Source: an uncultured bacterium (lineage in GTDB: Bacteria > Bacillota > Clostridia > Oscillospirales > Oscillospiraceae). From it: DNA of 15,856 nucleotides. A program made the translations under genes and the position numbers. This document shows, in pieces, positions 1 through 8,128 of this stretch (position 1 is its first letter; every line of letters begins with the position of its first letter). The notes under the pieces are model-generated. The model did not search any database. It was not told where the DNA came from and worked only from the letters and a program-made list of their open reading frames with translations. The DNA lies in NCBI GenBank assembly GCA_905214155.1, contig CAJMLC010000027.1:1-15856 (forward strand), given 5' to 3'.

Positions 1-16
1 CCCAGGCCAGCTTCTC

Positions 17-156
17 TTGCCCTTCGGGCAATTCACCTTCAGAGTGAAAGGGGCAAAAAGCCCCTTTCGCGTTCAATCAAACAGATTTCCAAACTTGAAC
101 AGTTTGGAAATCTGGACGGCCAGCGGGGCGAAAATGTTTTTTCGACACGCTGACCG
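17..156. repeat. Cluster of four intergenic hairpins (possible REP-like element)
   Basis: Four inverted repeats follow each other. 17-22 pairs with 26-31 (TTGCCC/GGGCAA). 46-54 pairs with 60-68 (GAAAGGGGC/GCCCCTTTC) around an A5 loop, and competes with a 5-bp stem 32-36/44-48. 82-95 pairs perfectly over 14 bp with 101-114 around the loop TGAAC. 117-156 forms an imperfect stem with paired blocks 117-119/154-156, 121-125/148-152 and 129-134/139-144. Only the last has a T-run, and it lies inside the stem, so these are not ordinary terminators. Such clustered palindromes resemble dispersed intergenic repeats, but copy number cannot be judged from one window. Confidence 0.4.
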
Positions 157-238
157 GCAAGACGTATGGAAATGGAAGGGCAGAGCAAAGGTTTTACATA
201 CAATTTGCCGAATCTTGACCGGACTGTGATTTTGGCCC

Positions 239-267
239 TTGCAAAGTGCGGATGGATATGGTAAAGT
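239..267 (+). promoter_or_regulatory. Possible extended -10 promoter for a short leader or small RNA
   Basis: A TTGCAA hexamer at 239-244 and TAAAGT at 262-267 are separated by exactly 17 bp, and a TG dinucleotide at 259-260 gives an extended -10 (TGnTAAAGT). Transcription would start near 274. It lies too far from glgB to be the obvious glg promoter, and a terminator-like hairpin lies between. Function is inferred from hexamer match only. Confidence 0.35.
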
Positions 268-273
268 ATACAT

Positions 274-455
274 ATCATACAGAACCGGGAACCACAATTA
301 TGAGCAAAAATCACCAAAAAGCACAAGAATGGACGGAAGCGGCGGCGCTTTTCATGGCTGGCGGTTCTGCGTCCGTCTGCGGCTTTTGGAGAACGGCACC
401 GAACGGAAAAGAACAGTCAGCTCGCCTGCGGGAGAGTTGGCTGTTTGCGTTTTTT
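274..455 (+). ncRNA. Candidate small transcript of unknown class
   Basis: This is the interval between the possible promoter at 239-267 and the hairpin plus T-run at 413-455, giving an RNA of about 180 nt. A 6-bp stem (332-337 with 372-377) lies inside it. The only frame through it (ATG at 300) has no good ribosome binding site, runs past the hairpin and into the glgB promoter, and encodes nothing recognisable. I could not match it to 6S, SRP, tmRNA or a known riboswitch. It could equally be inert intergenic DNA. Confidence 0.22.
413..455 (+). terminator. Terminator-like hairpin upstream of glgB
   Basis: 413-423 pairs with 434-444 over 11 bp (two G-U pairs) around a 10-nt loop, and one more A-T pair extends the stem. 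TTGCG and then six T residues (450-455) follow. The GCG interrupting the T-tract makes it a weaker intrinsic terminator than those later in the window. It would end any transcript entering from upstream before the glgB promoter. Confidence 0.4.
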
Positions 456-475
456 CGCGCGGGACGCCGTTTCGC

Positions 476-504
476 TTGATTGTGACAGAAAAGCCCGGTA
501 TCAT
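476..504 (+). promoter_or_regulatory. Sigma-A promoter of the glg operon
   Basis: TTGATT at 476-481 (4 of 6 match to TTGACA) and TATCAT at 499-504 (5 of 6 match to TATAAT) are separated by exactly 17 bp. Transcription would start near 511, leaving a leader of about 23 nt that holds an AGGA/GGTGG ribosome binding region (518-527) before the glgB ATG at 534. This is the best promoter match upstream of the operon. No operator is evident within it. Confidence 0.6.
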
Positions 505-533
505 GAGAACGCGCCGTAGGATGGTGGTACGAT

Positions 534-2414
534 ATGAATAAGCAGCTCGCCGCGTTCCTGCGGCAATTTGGAAGCACAGGCAGCCCCGAGGCCGACCGGT
601 ATCTCGGCTGCCATGCGGTGGAGGACGGGTTCGTCTTCCGGGTCTGGGCGCCGCACGCGCAGAGCGTCAGCGTGACCGGCGATTTTAACTTCTGGAACGA
701 AACGGATCTGCCGATGGCCCCGGTCGGGGGCGGCGTATGGGAGGCCGTGTCGAAATTCGCAAAGCGCGGCGGCGCCTATAAATATTGCGTTGTGGGCGCG
801 AACGGGAACAAGGTCTACAAGGCCGACCCCTACGGAAACCGTGCCGCGCCGCTGCCCGAGACATCGAGCGTGGTCGATCCGCCGGAGAAGTTCCGCTGGA
901 CCGACGCGGCCTATCGGCGCAATAAGCTGAAGCAGACAAGCCTTCAGCGGCCGGTCAACATCTACGAGGTCCACGCGGGCTCGTGGAAGCGGCACGAGGA
1001 CGGCAGCTACCTCAGCTATGAGGAGCTGGCCGCGGAGCTGATCCCGTACGTGAAGGACATGGGCTATACGCACATCGAGTTCATGCCGCTGATGGAATAT
1101 CCCTACGACCCGTCGTGGGGCTATCAGGTGACGGGCTATTATGCGCCGACGCACCGCTACGGCTCGCCGGAGCAGCTGCGGATGCTGGTCGACGCCTGCC
1201 ACGCGGCGGGGATCGGCGTGATCCTCGACTGGGTGCCTGCCCACTTCCCGAAGGACAGCTACGGCCTCTACGAGTTTGACGGCACGTGCTGTTATGAGCT
1301 GAGCGACCCTGCGATGCGCGAGCATCCGGACTGGGGCACGCGGATCTATGATTACGCGAAGCCGGAGGTGCGGTCGTTCCTCATTTCAAATGTCTGCTAC
1401 TGGCTGCGCGAGTTCCACATCGACGGCATCCGTGTGGACGCGGTGGCCTCGATGCTCTATCTCGACTACAACCGCCCGAACTATAAGCCGAACCGCCTCG
1501 GCGGCCGCGAGAATCTGGAGGCCATCGCCTTCCTGCGGCAGCTCAACGAAGAGGCGTTCCAGGCTGACCCGACGGTGATGATGATCGCCGAGGAGTCCAC
1601 GGCCTTCCCGATGATCACGCGGCCGGGCTACGACGGCGGCCTCGGCTTCCTCTACAAGTGGAACATGGGCTGGATGAACGATATGCTGAAATATATGTCG
1701 CTCGACCCGCTCTACCGCAAGGGCAGCCACAATGCGCTGACGTTCGCGATGACCTACGCCTACAGCGAGAATTTCATCCTCCCGCTCAGCCACGACGAGG
1801 TCGTACACGGAAAATGCTCACTCGTCAACAAGATGCCCGGCAATTACGACGATAAATTCAACAATCTGCGCGTCTTTTACGCCTATCAGATGGCCCATCC
1901 GGGCAAGAAGCTGAGCTTCATGGGCAACGAGTTCGCGCAGTTCATCGAATGGAACTTCACGCAGGGGCTCGACTGGCTCCTGCTGGACTACGACCACCAC
2001 CGCCAGATGCGCGAATACGTCCGGATGCTGAACCAGTTCTATCTCAAGCACCCGGCCATGTGGGAAAACGACTCGGACTGGAACGGCTTCCAGTGGATGA
2101 GCTGCGACGACCGCGATTGCTCGGTCGTGGCCTTCCGCCGCATCAGCCGGAGCGGCCGCGAGGTGATCGCGGTGTTCAACTTCTGCCCCGTCCTGCGCGA
2201 GGATTATCCGCTGCCGCTGCCGAAGGCGGGCTGGTATGAGCCGGTGATGAACTCGGACGACAGCACGTGGGGCGGCTACGGCTTCGAACCCGTGACCGTC
2301 CATGCTCAGCGCGCCAAAGAGGGCGGCCATTGGGGCCAGTTCCGCATCCCGCCGATGAGCGCGGTCTATTACCTGCACCGGAGGACGAATCCGCAACGCG
2401 AGACAGAGAAATAA
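534..2414 (+). CDS. glgB: 1,4-alpha-glucan (glycogen) branching enzyme GlgB
   Basis: The cytoplasmic enzyme cuts an alpha-1,4-glucan chain and rejoins it through an alpha-1,6 bond to make glycogen branch points. It has 626 residues, near the short end for bacterial GlgB. An N-terminal CBM48-type beta-domain (about 20-110) precedes a GH13 barrel (about 140-500) and a C-terminal beta-domain. Visible signatures are the nucleophile region GIRVDAV (Asp302), the acid/base region IAEEST (Glu353) and LSHDEVVHGK (Asp421). YEVHAGSW near 144-151 and GYQVTGYYAP at 196-205 are typical of the family. The ATG at 534 fits the short N-terminus of clostridial homologues and lies just after a modest ribosome binding region. 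It is first in the glg operon; 49 bp separate it from glgC. Confidence 0.96.
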   Translation: MNKQLAAFLRQFGSTGSPEADRYLGCHAVEDGFVFRVWAPHAQSVSVTGDFNFWNETDLPMAPVGGGVWEAVSKFAKRGGAYKYCVVGANGNKVYKADPYGNRAAPLPETSSVVDPPEKFRWTDAAYRRNKLKQTSLQRPVNIYEVHAGSWKRHEDGSYLSYEELAAELIPYVKDMGYTHIEFMPLMEYPYDPSWGYQVTGYYAPTHRYGSPEQLRMLVDACHAAGIGVILDWVPAHFPKDSYGLYEFDGTCCYELSDPAMREHPDWGTRIYDYAKPEVRSFLISNVCYWLREFHIDGIRVDAVASMLYLDYNRPNYKPNRLGGRENLEAIAFLRQLNEEAFQADPTVMMIAEESTAFPMITRPGYDGGLGFLYKWNMGWMNDMLKYMSLDPLYRKGSHNALTFAMTYAYSENFILPLSHDEVVHGKCSLVNKMPGNYDDKFNNLRVFYAYQMAHPGKKLSFMGNEFAQFIEWNFTQGLDWLLLDYDHHRQMREYVRMLNQFYLKHPAMWENDSDWNGFQWMSCDDRDCSVVAFRRISRSGREVIAVFNFCPVLREDYPLPLPKAGWYEPVMNSDDSTWGGYGFEPVTVHAQRAKEGGHWGQFRIPPMSAVYYLHRRTNPQRETEK

Positions 2415-2463
2415 TTCAGAGTGGCATATATCTTGTAAATCAACGAGACAGGAGGAATCCAGA

Positions 2464-3642
2464 ATGCACTTCCAAAAGAAACGTTGTGTGGCAATGCTGC
2501 TGGCCGGAGGCCAGGGCAGCCGTCTGATGGTCCTGACGGAGAACACGGCAAAGCCCGCCGTGCCGTTCGGCGGCAAATACCGCATCATCGATTTCCCACT
2601 TTCCAACTGCGTCAACTCCAAGATCGATACCGTGGGCATTCTCACCCAGTATCAGCCGCTGGAGCTGAATGAGTACATCGGCAACGGCCAGCCCTGGGGC
2701 CTGAACAGCTCGCACGGCGGCGTGCAGGTCCTGCCGCCCTATGCCAAGAGCAAAAACTCCGAATGGTACAAGGGCACGGCCAACGCCATCTATCAGAACA
2801 TCGGCTTCATCGACCGCTATGAGCCGGACAACGTGCTGATCCTCTCCGGCGACCATATCTATAAGATGGACTACGCGGCGATGCTCGCCTTCCACGACCA
2901 GAAGGGCTCCGACTGCACGATCGCCGTGCGCGATGTGCCGCTCGAGGAGGCCAGCCGCTTCGGCATCATGAACACGCGCGAGGACGGCTCGATCTACGAA
3001 TTTGAGGAAAAGCCGAAGCACCCGAAGTCGACCAACGCGTCGATGGGCATCTACGTGTTCAAGTGGAGCGTGCTGAAAAAGTTCCTCGAGGCCGACGAGG
3101 CCGACCCGAAGAGCGAGAACGACTTCGGCAAGAACATCATCCCCGCGCTGCTCGAGGCCGGGCACAAGCTGTATGCCTACGAGTTTGAGGGCTACTGGAA
3201 GGACGTCGGCACGATCAACAGCCTCTGGGAGGCGAACATGGATCTGCTCGGGAAAGATCCCGCATTCGACCTCTCCGGCGGCAAGAAGATCTACGCCAGA
3301 AATACGGCCAAGCCCGCGACGTTCATCGCCAGATCGGCGGAGCTGCACGAGTGCTTCATCTCCGAGGGCTGCGAGGTCTACGGCATGGTGAACCACTCCA
3401 TCATCTCGACCGGCTGCGCCATCGGCAAGGGCGCGGAGGTGACCGACAGCGTCATCATGCCGGACGTCGTGATCGAAAACGGCGCCATCATCCGCAACGC
3501 CATCATCGCCGAGGGCTGCCACGTGAAGGCCGGTGCGCGCATCGGCGAGACCGGGCAGGACGGCGAGCGGCGCATCAGCGTCGTCGGCAAGGACAAGCAG
3601 ATCGCAGAGGGCGCGGTCATCGCGGCCGGCGCGATCGTCTGA
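2464..3642 (+). CDS. glgC: Glucose-1-phosphate adenylyltransferase, catalytic subunit GlgC
   Basis: It makes ADP-glucose and pyrophosphate from ATP and glucose-1-phosphate, the committed step of bacterial glycogen synthesis. The 392 residues match the usual length of Firmicute GlgC. The nucleotidyltransferase fold (about 1-270) carries the GGQGSRL nucleotide-binding loop (15-21), KPAVPFGGKYRIIDFPLSN (30-48), the catalytic Asp130 in SGDHIYKMDY and the sugar-phosphate-binding Lys183 in FEEKP. Hexapeptide repeats from about 285 form the C-terminal left-handed beta-helix. An AGGAGG site at 2450-2455 lies 8 bp before the ATG. In many Firmicutes GlgC works with GlgD, encoded next; allosteric behaviour cannot be read from sequence. 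Confidence 0.97.
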   Translation: MHFQKKRCVAMLLAGGQGSRLMVLTENTAKPAVPFGGKYRIIDFPLSNCVNSKIDTVGILTQYQPLELNEYIGNGQPWGLNSSHGGVQVLPPYAKSKNSEWYKGTANAIYQNIGFIDRYEPDNVLILSGDHIYKMDYAAMLAFHDQKGSDCTIAVRDVPLEEASRFGIMNTREDGSIYEFEEKPKHPKSTNASMGIYVFKWSVLKKFLEADEADPKSENDFGKNIIPALLEAGHKLYAYEFEGYWKDVGTINSLWEANMDLLGKDPAFDLSGGKKIYARNTAKPATFIARSAELHECFISEGCEVYGMVNHSIISTGCAIGKGAEVTDSVIMPDVVIENGAIIRNAIIAEGCHVKAGARIGETGQDGERRISVVGKDKQIAEGAVIAAGAIV

Positions 3643-3653
3643 CGGCGCGGAAA

Positions 3654-3660
3654 AGGAGGA
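3654..3660 (+). promoter_or_regulatory. Ribosome binding site that fixes the glgD start
   Basis: AGGAGGA ends 7 bp before the ATG at 3668. The open frame extends 45 codons further upstream inside glgC, but that part is a low-complexity Arg/Ser/Ala shadow of glgC. This site settles the start at 3668. Confidence 0.85.
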
Positions 3661-3667
3661 ATTTGCA

Positions 3668-4783
3668 ATGAGCAGCAGCATGGGCATCATTTTTTCCAAC
3701 ATCTATGACAACAACATGGGCGAGCTGACCGCCATGCGTACCTCGGCATCCATCCCGTTCGGGAGCCGTTACCGCCAGGTCGATTTCGTGCTCTCCAATA
3801 TGGCGAACTCCGGCATCAAGAGCATCGGCATCATCACAAAGTATAATTACCAGTCGCTGATGGACCACCTCGGCAACTGCGAGGAATGGGACCTCAAGCT
3901 CGGCGACGGCGTGCGCTTCCTGCCACCCTATGCCACGGGCCACACCGGGGCCTATCACGGCAAGCTCGAGGCGCTGCAGACGGCGATGCCGGTCCTCGAG
4001 CGCAGCGACGCGGAGTATGTCGTCCTCTCGGACACGACAGTGCTCTGCGCGATCAACTTCCGCCTCGTCGTGGAGGAGCACATCCGCTCCGGCTGCGACA
4101 TCACGGTCATCGCCAAGGCTGGCGTCGCCAACGGGGAAAAGCTCCAGCATGCGGCGTTCAAGCTCGGCGAGGACGGCGAGATCGAGGATATGGCCGTGGA
4201 TTACCGCGCGCCGGAGGATTATCTCGTCGGCATGAGCATGTTCGTCATCGCGCGCAAAAAGCTCATCGAGATCATCCGCGAGAGCGTGCCGCGCGGCAAA
4301 TATCACCTCGAGCGGGATTATCTGCTGCCGCAGTACAACGAGGGCAAGCTGAAGATCCATGTCTATCCGTTCCACAATGTCGTTATGTTCAACGACAGCA
4401 CTGTGGAGTATTATAAAAACAGCATGCGCCTGCTCGACGAGGACGTCCGCCACGGCCTCTACCGCAGCGAGGTGCCGATCTACACGAAGGTCCGCGACGC
4501 GGTGCCGACGCTGTTCGGCGAGCGCGCGCAGGTGCCGAACTGCCTGGTCGCCGACGGCTGCCATCTGTTCGGCTTCGCCGAAAACTCGATCATCTTCCGC
4601 GAGGTGGAGATCGAGGAGGGCGCGGAGGTACGCGACTGCGTGGTCATGCAGGGCGCGAAGATCGGCGCGGGCGCGAACATCCAGTATGCGATCCTCGACA
4701 AGAATGTCGTGGTCCGGCCGGGAACGCGCCTGCTCGGCACGCCGGAGCATCCGCTTATCATCAACAAAGGGGCGATCGTATGA
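3668..4783 (+). CDS. glgD: GlgD, degenerate subunit of ADP-glucose pyrophosphorylase
   Basis: A 371-residue homologue of GlgC that keeps the fold but has lost key catalytic features. There is no GGxGxRL loop at the N-terminus (MSSSMGIIFSNIYDNN instead). The KPAVPFGGKYR segment is reduced to SASIPFGSRYR, and the segment equivalent to GlgC SGDHIYKMDY reads SDTTVLCAIN (121-130). A C-terminal beta-helix with hexapeptide repeats is present (about 285-371). In Firmicutes GlgD is known to join GlgC in a hetero-oligomer and raise its activity, so a regulatory or structural role is likely. It follows glgC by 25 bp and overlaps glgA by 4 bp (ATGA), implying translational coupling. Confidence 0.95.
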   Translation: MSSSMGIIFSNIYDNNMGELTAMRTSASIPFGSRYRQVDFVLSNMANSGIKSIGIITKYNYQSLMDHLGNCEEWDLKLGDGVRFLPPYATGHTGAYHGKLEALQTAMPVLERSDAEYVVLSDTTVLCAINFRLVVEEHIRSGCDITVIAKAGVANGEKLQHAAFKLGEDGEIEDMAVDYRAPEDYLVGMSMFVIARKKLIEIIRESVPRGKYHLERDYLLPQYNEGKLKIHVYPFHNVVMFNDSTVEYYKNSMRLLDEDVRHGLYRSEVPIYTKVRDAVPTLFGERAQVPNCLVADGCHLFGFAENSIIFREVEIEEGAEVRDCVVMQGAKIGAGANIQYAILDKNVVVRPGTRLLGTPEHPLIINKGAIV

Positions 4784-6216
4784 AAATTGCATTCATGGCG
4801 TCGGAATGTGCGCCATATCTGAAGACCGGCGGCCTCGGCGATGTGGCCCAGGCCCTGCCGGAGGCGCTGGCCGCGCTGCCGAAGGTGGAGGTCAGCATCT
4901 TCCTGCCGTACTATAGCCGGATCAAATATTCCGGCCAGTGGAAAACGGACTTTTTGGGCTATTTCGATGTGCAGCTGGCCTGGCGGCGCGAATATGTCGG
5001 CATCTTCCGCCTGAAAACCCGCAAGAAAAAGCTCCAAGTCTACTTCATTGACAACGAGCAGTATTTCAACCGCCCCTCGGCCTATGGCTACCCCGACGAC
5101 GGTGAGCGGTTCGCCTACTTCTCCCGCGCCTGTCTGGAATCCCTGCGTTACCTCGGCATGCAGCCGGACATCGTCCACTGCCACGACTGGCAGACGGCCC
5201 TTGTGCCGATGCTGCTGAAGATGCAGTACCGCGGCGACTTCCCGAACACGCGGAGCATCCTCACCATCCACAACATCGAATATCAGGGCAAATGCGCCCC
5301 GGATTTCAACCGCGACGTGCTTGGCGCGCCGCCGCAGTGTGATGAGATCATGCGCTTCGGCGACTGCCTGAACTTCCTCAAGGCCGGCATCGTCATGGCC
5401 GACCGCGTGGGCACGGTCTCGAAGACGTATGCCGAAGAGCTGCGCTATCCCTATTATGCGCACGGCCTGTCGGAGATCCTCGCCTCGCGCGGGGATGCAT
5501 TCGTGGGCATCGTCAACGGCATCAATATGAACCTGTTCGACCCGGAGACGAACCCGAACCTGGCCGAGCACTATACCGCTGCGACGATGCGCGAGGGCAA
5601 GGTCGCCAACAAGCTGGCCTTCCAGCGCAGGCTCGGCCTGCCTGAGGACAAGGACGCGGCGCTGCTCGTGATGGTGACGCGGCTGGCCGAGCACAAGGGC
5701 ATCGACCTGCTCTGCTACATTGCCGAGCGGCTGCTGCAGCGGCGGGTACAGCTCGCGGTGCTGGGCACGGGCGAGGAAAAATATGAATGGTTCCTATCCG
5801 GGCTGCAATACCGTTTCCCGCAGCAGGTCGCGGCGCATTTGGTGTTCGACGCCGACCTGGCCGACCTGGCCTACGCGGCGGCGGATCTTTATCTCATGCC
5901 GTCGAAGGCGGAGCCGTGCGGCCTGTCGCAGCTCATCGCCATGCGCTACGGCACGGTGCCGGTCGTGAATGCCACGGGCGGCCTGCGTGACACCGTCACT
6001 CCCTACGACCCGACGACGGGCGAAGGCCGCGGCTTCACGTTCCAAAGCTACAATGCCGACGACTTCCTCGCCTCGATCGACCGGGCGCTTGCCCTCTACT
6101 ATGACGCGCCGGAGCAGTTTGAAGCGCTCGCCAGGCAGGATATGCTGGTCGATTCGAGCTGGACGCTCCCGGCCAAGGAATACATGCAGCTCTACCAGTC
6201 CGTCTGCGGAGGCTGA
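4780..6216 (+). CDS. glgA: Glycogen synthase GlgA (GT5)
   Basis: The cytoplasmic enzyme transfers glucose from ADP-glucose to the non-reducing end of a growing alpha-1,4-glucan. The 478 residues are the normal length for the family. The N-terminal Rossmann domain holds the ADP-glucose-binding KTGGLGDV motif (Lys15) and HCHDWQTAL (133-141). The C-terminal domain holds TRLAEHKGIDL (Arg301, Lys306), the catalytic-site region PSKAEPCGLSQ (Glu378, Cys380) and ATGGLRDTV (398-406). The start codon overlaps the glgD stop as ATGA. Together with glgB, glgC and glgD it completes the classical ADP-glucose glycogen pathway. Confidence 0.97.
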   Translation: MKIAFMASECAPYLKTGGLGDVAQALPEALAALPKVEVSIFLPYYSRIKYSGQWKTDFLGYFDVQLAWRREYVGIFRLKTRKKKLQVYFIDNEQYFNRPSAYGYPDDGERFAYFSRACLESLRYLGMQPDIVHCHDWQTALVPMLLKMQYRGDFPNTRSILTIHNIEYQGKCAPDFNRDVLGAPPQCDEIMRFGDCLNFLKAGIVMADRVGTVSKTYAEELRYPYYAHGLSEILASRGDAFVGIVNGINMNLFDPETNPNLAEHYTAATMREGKVANKLAFQRRLGLPEDKDAALLVMVTRLAEHKGIDLLCYIAERLLQRRVQLAVLGTGEEKYEWFLSGLQYRFPQQVAAHLVFDADLADLAYAAADLYLMPSKAEPCGLSQLIAMRYGTVPVVNATGGLRDTVTPYDPTTGEGRGFTFQSYNADDFLASIDRALALYYDAPEQFEALARQDMLVDSSWTLPAKEYMQLYQSVCGG

Positions 6217-6250
6217 CCGGACGCGGATCAGAGCGGAACAAGAGTAAACA

Positions 6251-8077
6251 ATGCGAACAATGCGAATTTTATACAACAGTAAATTATCCCAATTCAAATC
6301 CCCCTTCGGGACGCTCCGCCCCGGCGAGACGTGTACGATGCACATCCAGATCCCGTGCTCGTGCCAGACTGTCCACGTCGAGGTGCGCCTGCTGCGCGAG
6401 GACGGCAAGCCGTATCTGAATGTCCCGATGGCCAAAACGGCGGAGACTGCCCTCTATGAGACGTGGACGGCGGCTTTCGCGCTGGACGACCCGGATCTCT
6501 ATTTCTATTTCTTCCAGATCACCACGAAGAACGAATCGTTCCGCCTGCTCAAGCAGGGCGACGACACGAATATGGAGGACGGCGACTGGTGGCAGGTGAG
6601 CGTCATCGCGGAGGAATTTGCGGTGCCGTCCGCGCTCGAGGGCGCGGTCATGTACCAGATCTTCCCGGACCGCTTCGCAAAGGCCGGACAGGCCGACCTG
6701 CATGACAAGCTCCAGCCCTACTGGACCCACAGCAGCACGCACGACGTCCCGGTCTGGCAGCCGAACGAGCGCGGCGAGGTCACAAATAACGACTTTTTCG
6801 GCGGCAATTTCGCCGGAATGTGCGAAAAGCTGGACTATCTGCATGACCTCGGCGTCGAGGTGCTCTACCTCAACCCGATCTTCATGGCGTGGTCGACGCA
6901 CCGGTACGACACCTACGACTATGCCCGCATCGACCCGATGCTCGGCACGGAGGACGATTTCCGGCATTTCTGCAACGAGGCGCACGAGCGCGGCATGAAG
7001 GTCATTCTGGACGGTGTCTTCTCCCACGTCGGCGACCGCAGCCCCTATTTCCAGAGCGCCATTTCCGACCCGAACTCGCCGTACCGCAGCTGGTTCCAGT
7101 TCCAGCACTATCCCGACCGCTATACCAGCTGGTGGGGCATCACGACACTCCCGTGTGTGAACAAGATGGATCCGGCGTTCCTCGATTATATCATCGACGG
7201 GCCGTATTCCATCGCTGTGCGCTGGCTGATGGCGGGCGCGGACGGCTGGCGGCTGGACGTGGTGGACGAGCTGCCGGACGAATTCGTGCTCCGGCTGCGC
7301 CGCCGTATCCGGCAGGTCAAGCCCGGCGCGATCCTGATCGGCGAGGTCTGGGAGGATGCGTCGAACAAGATCGCCTACGACCGCCGCCGGCGCTATTTCG
7401 TCGACAACGAGCTCGACGGCGTGATGAACTATCCGCTGCAGAAGGCCATCTTCCGCTATGCCCGCCGCGAAAACGACGGCGCGGAGTTTGGCCAGCAGGT
7501 CATGACGCTCGCGGAGAACTATCCGCCCCACGTCCTGAACGCCTGCATGAACCTGCTCTCCACGCACGATACGCCCCGCGCGATCAACGCCCTGCTCGAT
7601 CCGCACGACGGCAGCCGCGATGATCTCGCCCGGCGTCACTTCTCGCCGGAGCAGATCACCTGGGGCAAAGAGCTGCTGCGGCTGGCCGCGTTTTTGCAGT
7701 TTACGATGCCGGGCGCACCCTGCATCTACTATGGCGACGAGGCCGGGATGACCGGCTATCGCGACCCCTTCAACCGCGCTTTCTACCCGTGGGGCGAGGA
7801 GGACACGAATCTGCAAGCCTTCTACCGTGCGCTGGCGCGGCTCAAGCGTGAAAATCCCGCGCTGAAAACCGGCCGCGTCGAGTTCATCACGGCGTCGAAT
7901 GGCCGCGTGCAGTTTCTGCGCCAGAGTACGGGGCAGACCGCCATGGTCTTCTGCAACGCCTCGCGGGAGCCCTGGCGTGTCCAGTACGCGGGCAAGCTGC
8001 TCTTCGGCGGCAAGCTGCAGGCCTATACGCCCGAGGCCGTCACGCTCGGCGAGAACGGCTTCTGCGTGATGGTGTGA
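6251..8077 (+). CDS. Cytoplasmic GH13 alpha-glucan hydrolase (neopullulanase/cyclomaltodextrinase-like)
   Basis: A 608-residue alpha-amylase family enzyme without signal peptide, so probably acting on glycogen- or maltodextrin-derived oligosaccharides in the cytoplasm. Residues 1 to about 125 form an N-terminal beta-domain like those of CBM34-bearing enzymes. The barrel starts at MYQIFPDRF (134-142). Conserved regions are DGVFSH (Asp254-His259), GWRLDVVDE (nucleophile Asp336), LIGEVWED (acid/base Glu365) and LLSTHDTPRA (Asp440). A C-terminal beta-domain ends the protein. It lies 34 bp after glgA and ends just before a hairpin, so it is likely the fifth operon gene. The ribosome binding site is poor; the start could be 6251 or 6260, where MRILYNS resembles homologues. 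Exact specificity (neopullulanase, cyclomaltodextrinase or amylase) cannot be set from sequence. Confidence 0.93.
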   Translation: MRTMRILYNSKLSQFKSPFGTLRPGETCTMHIQIPCSCQTVHVEVRLLREDGKPYLNVPMAKTAETALYETWTAAFALDDPDLYFYFFQITTKNESFRLLKQGDDTNMEDGDWWQVSVIAEEFAVPSALEGAVMYQIFPDRFAKAGQADLHDKLQPYWTHSSTHDVPVWQPNERGEVTNNDFFGGNFAGMCEKLDYLHDLGVEVLYLNPIFMAWSTHRYDTYDYARIDPMLGTEDDFRHFCNEAHERGMKVILDGVFSHVGDRSPYFQSAISDPNSPYRSWFQFQHYPDRYTSWWGITTLPCVNKMDPAFLDYIIDGPYSIAVRWLMAGADGWRLDVVDELPDEFVLRLRRRIRQVKPGAILIGEVWEDASNKIAYDRRRRYFVDNELDGVMNYPLQKAIFRYARRENDGAEFGQQVMTLAENYPPHVLNACMNLLSTHDTPRAINALLDPHDGSRDDLARRHFSPEQITWGKELLRLAAFLQFTMPGAPCIYYGDEAGMTGYRDPFNRAFYPWGEEDTNLQAFYRALARLKRENPALKTGRVEFITASNGRVQFLRQSTGQTAMVFCNASREPWRVQYAGKLLFGGKLQAYTPEAVTLGENGFCVMV

Positions 8078-8082
8078 AAATA

Positions 8083-8114
8083 ACGCTCCCGCTTCGGCGG
8101 GAGCGTACCTTTTG
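8083..8114 (+). terminator. UUCG-capped hairpin after the glg operon
   Basis: A perfect 10-bp stem (8083-8092 with 8097-8106) closes on the extra-stable C(TTCG)G tetraloop and is followed by ACCTTTTG. The T-tract is short (four T). The ATG of the next gene lies 22 bp after the stem, so this hairpin may terminate only partly or protect the upstream mRNA. Confidence 0.7.
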
Positions 8115-8118
8115 AATT

Positions 8119-8122
8119 GGAG
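8119..8122 (+). promoter_or_regulatory. Ribosome binding site of the acetyltransferase gene
   Basis: GGAG sits 6 bp before the ATG at 8129. A TTG at 8117 is in frame but overlaps this site, so the ATG is the preferred start. Confidence 0.65.
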
Positions 8123-8128
8123 AAACCT

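Larger units (their letters stand above)
1..533. other. Gene-free region upstream of glgB
   Basis: No reading frame here has a convincing start, ribosome binding site or recognisable protein. Direct reading shows three things: a cluster of hairpins at 17-156, a promoter-like pair with a downstream hairpin and T-run between 239 and 455, and a sigma-A-like promoter at 476-504 close to glgB. Positions 157-238 show no clear structure. Base composition in 1-320 is lower in GC than in the genes that follow, as expected for intergenic DNA. No tRNA, rRNA or known riboswitch was recognised. Confidence 0.7.

Noticed and set aside
17..326. Overlapping small frames on both strands in the hairpin cluster
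   Set aside because: They are built on palindromic DNA and have no start signals; best explained by the repeat structure.
246..479. Small + strand frame upstream of glgB (GTG at 246, ATG at 300)
   Set aside because: No good ribosome binding site, no recognisable product, and it runs through both a terminator-like hairpin and the glgB promoter.
2440..3702. - strand open frame (420 codons) opposite glgC
   Set aside because: Composition is typical of antisense shadow, and the + strand has an unambiguous GlgC.
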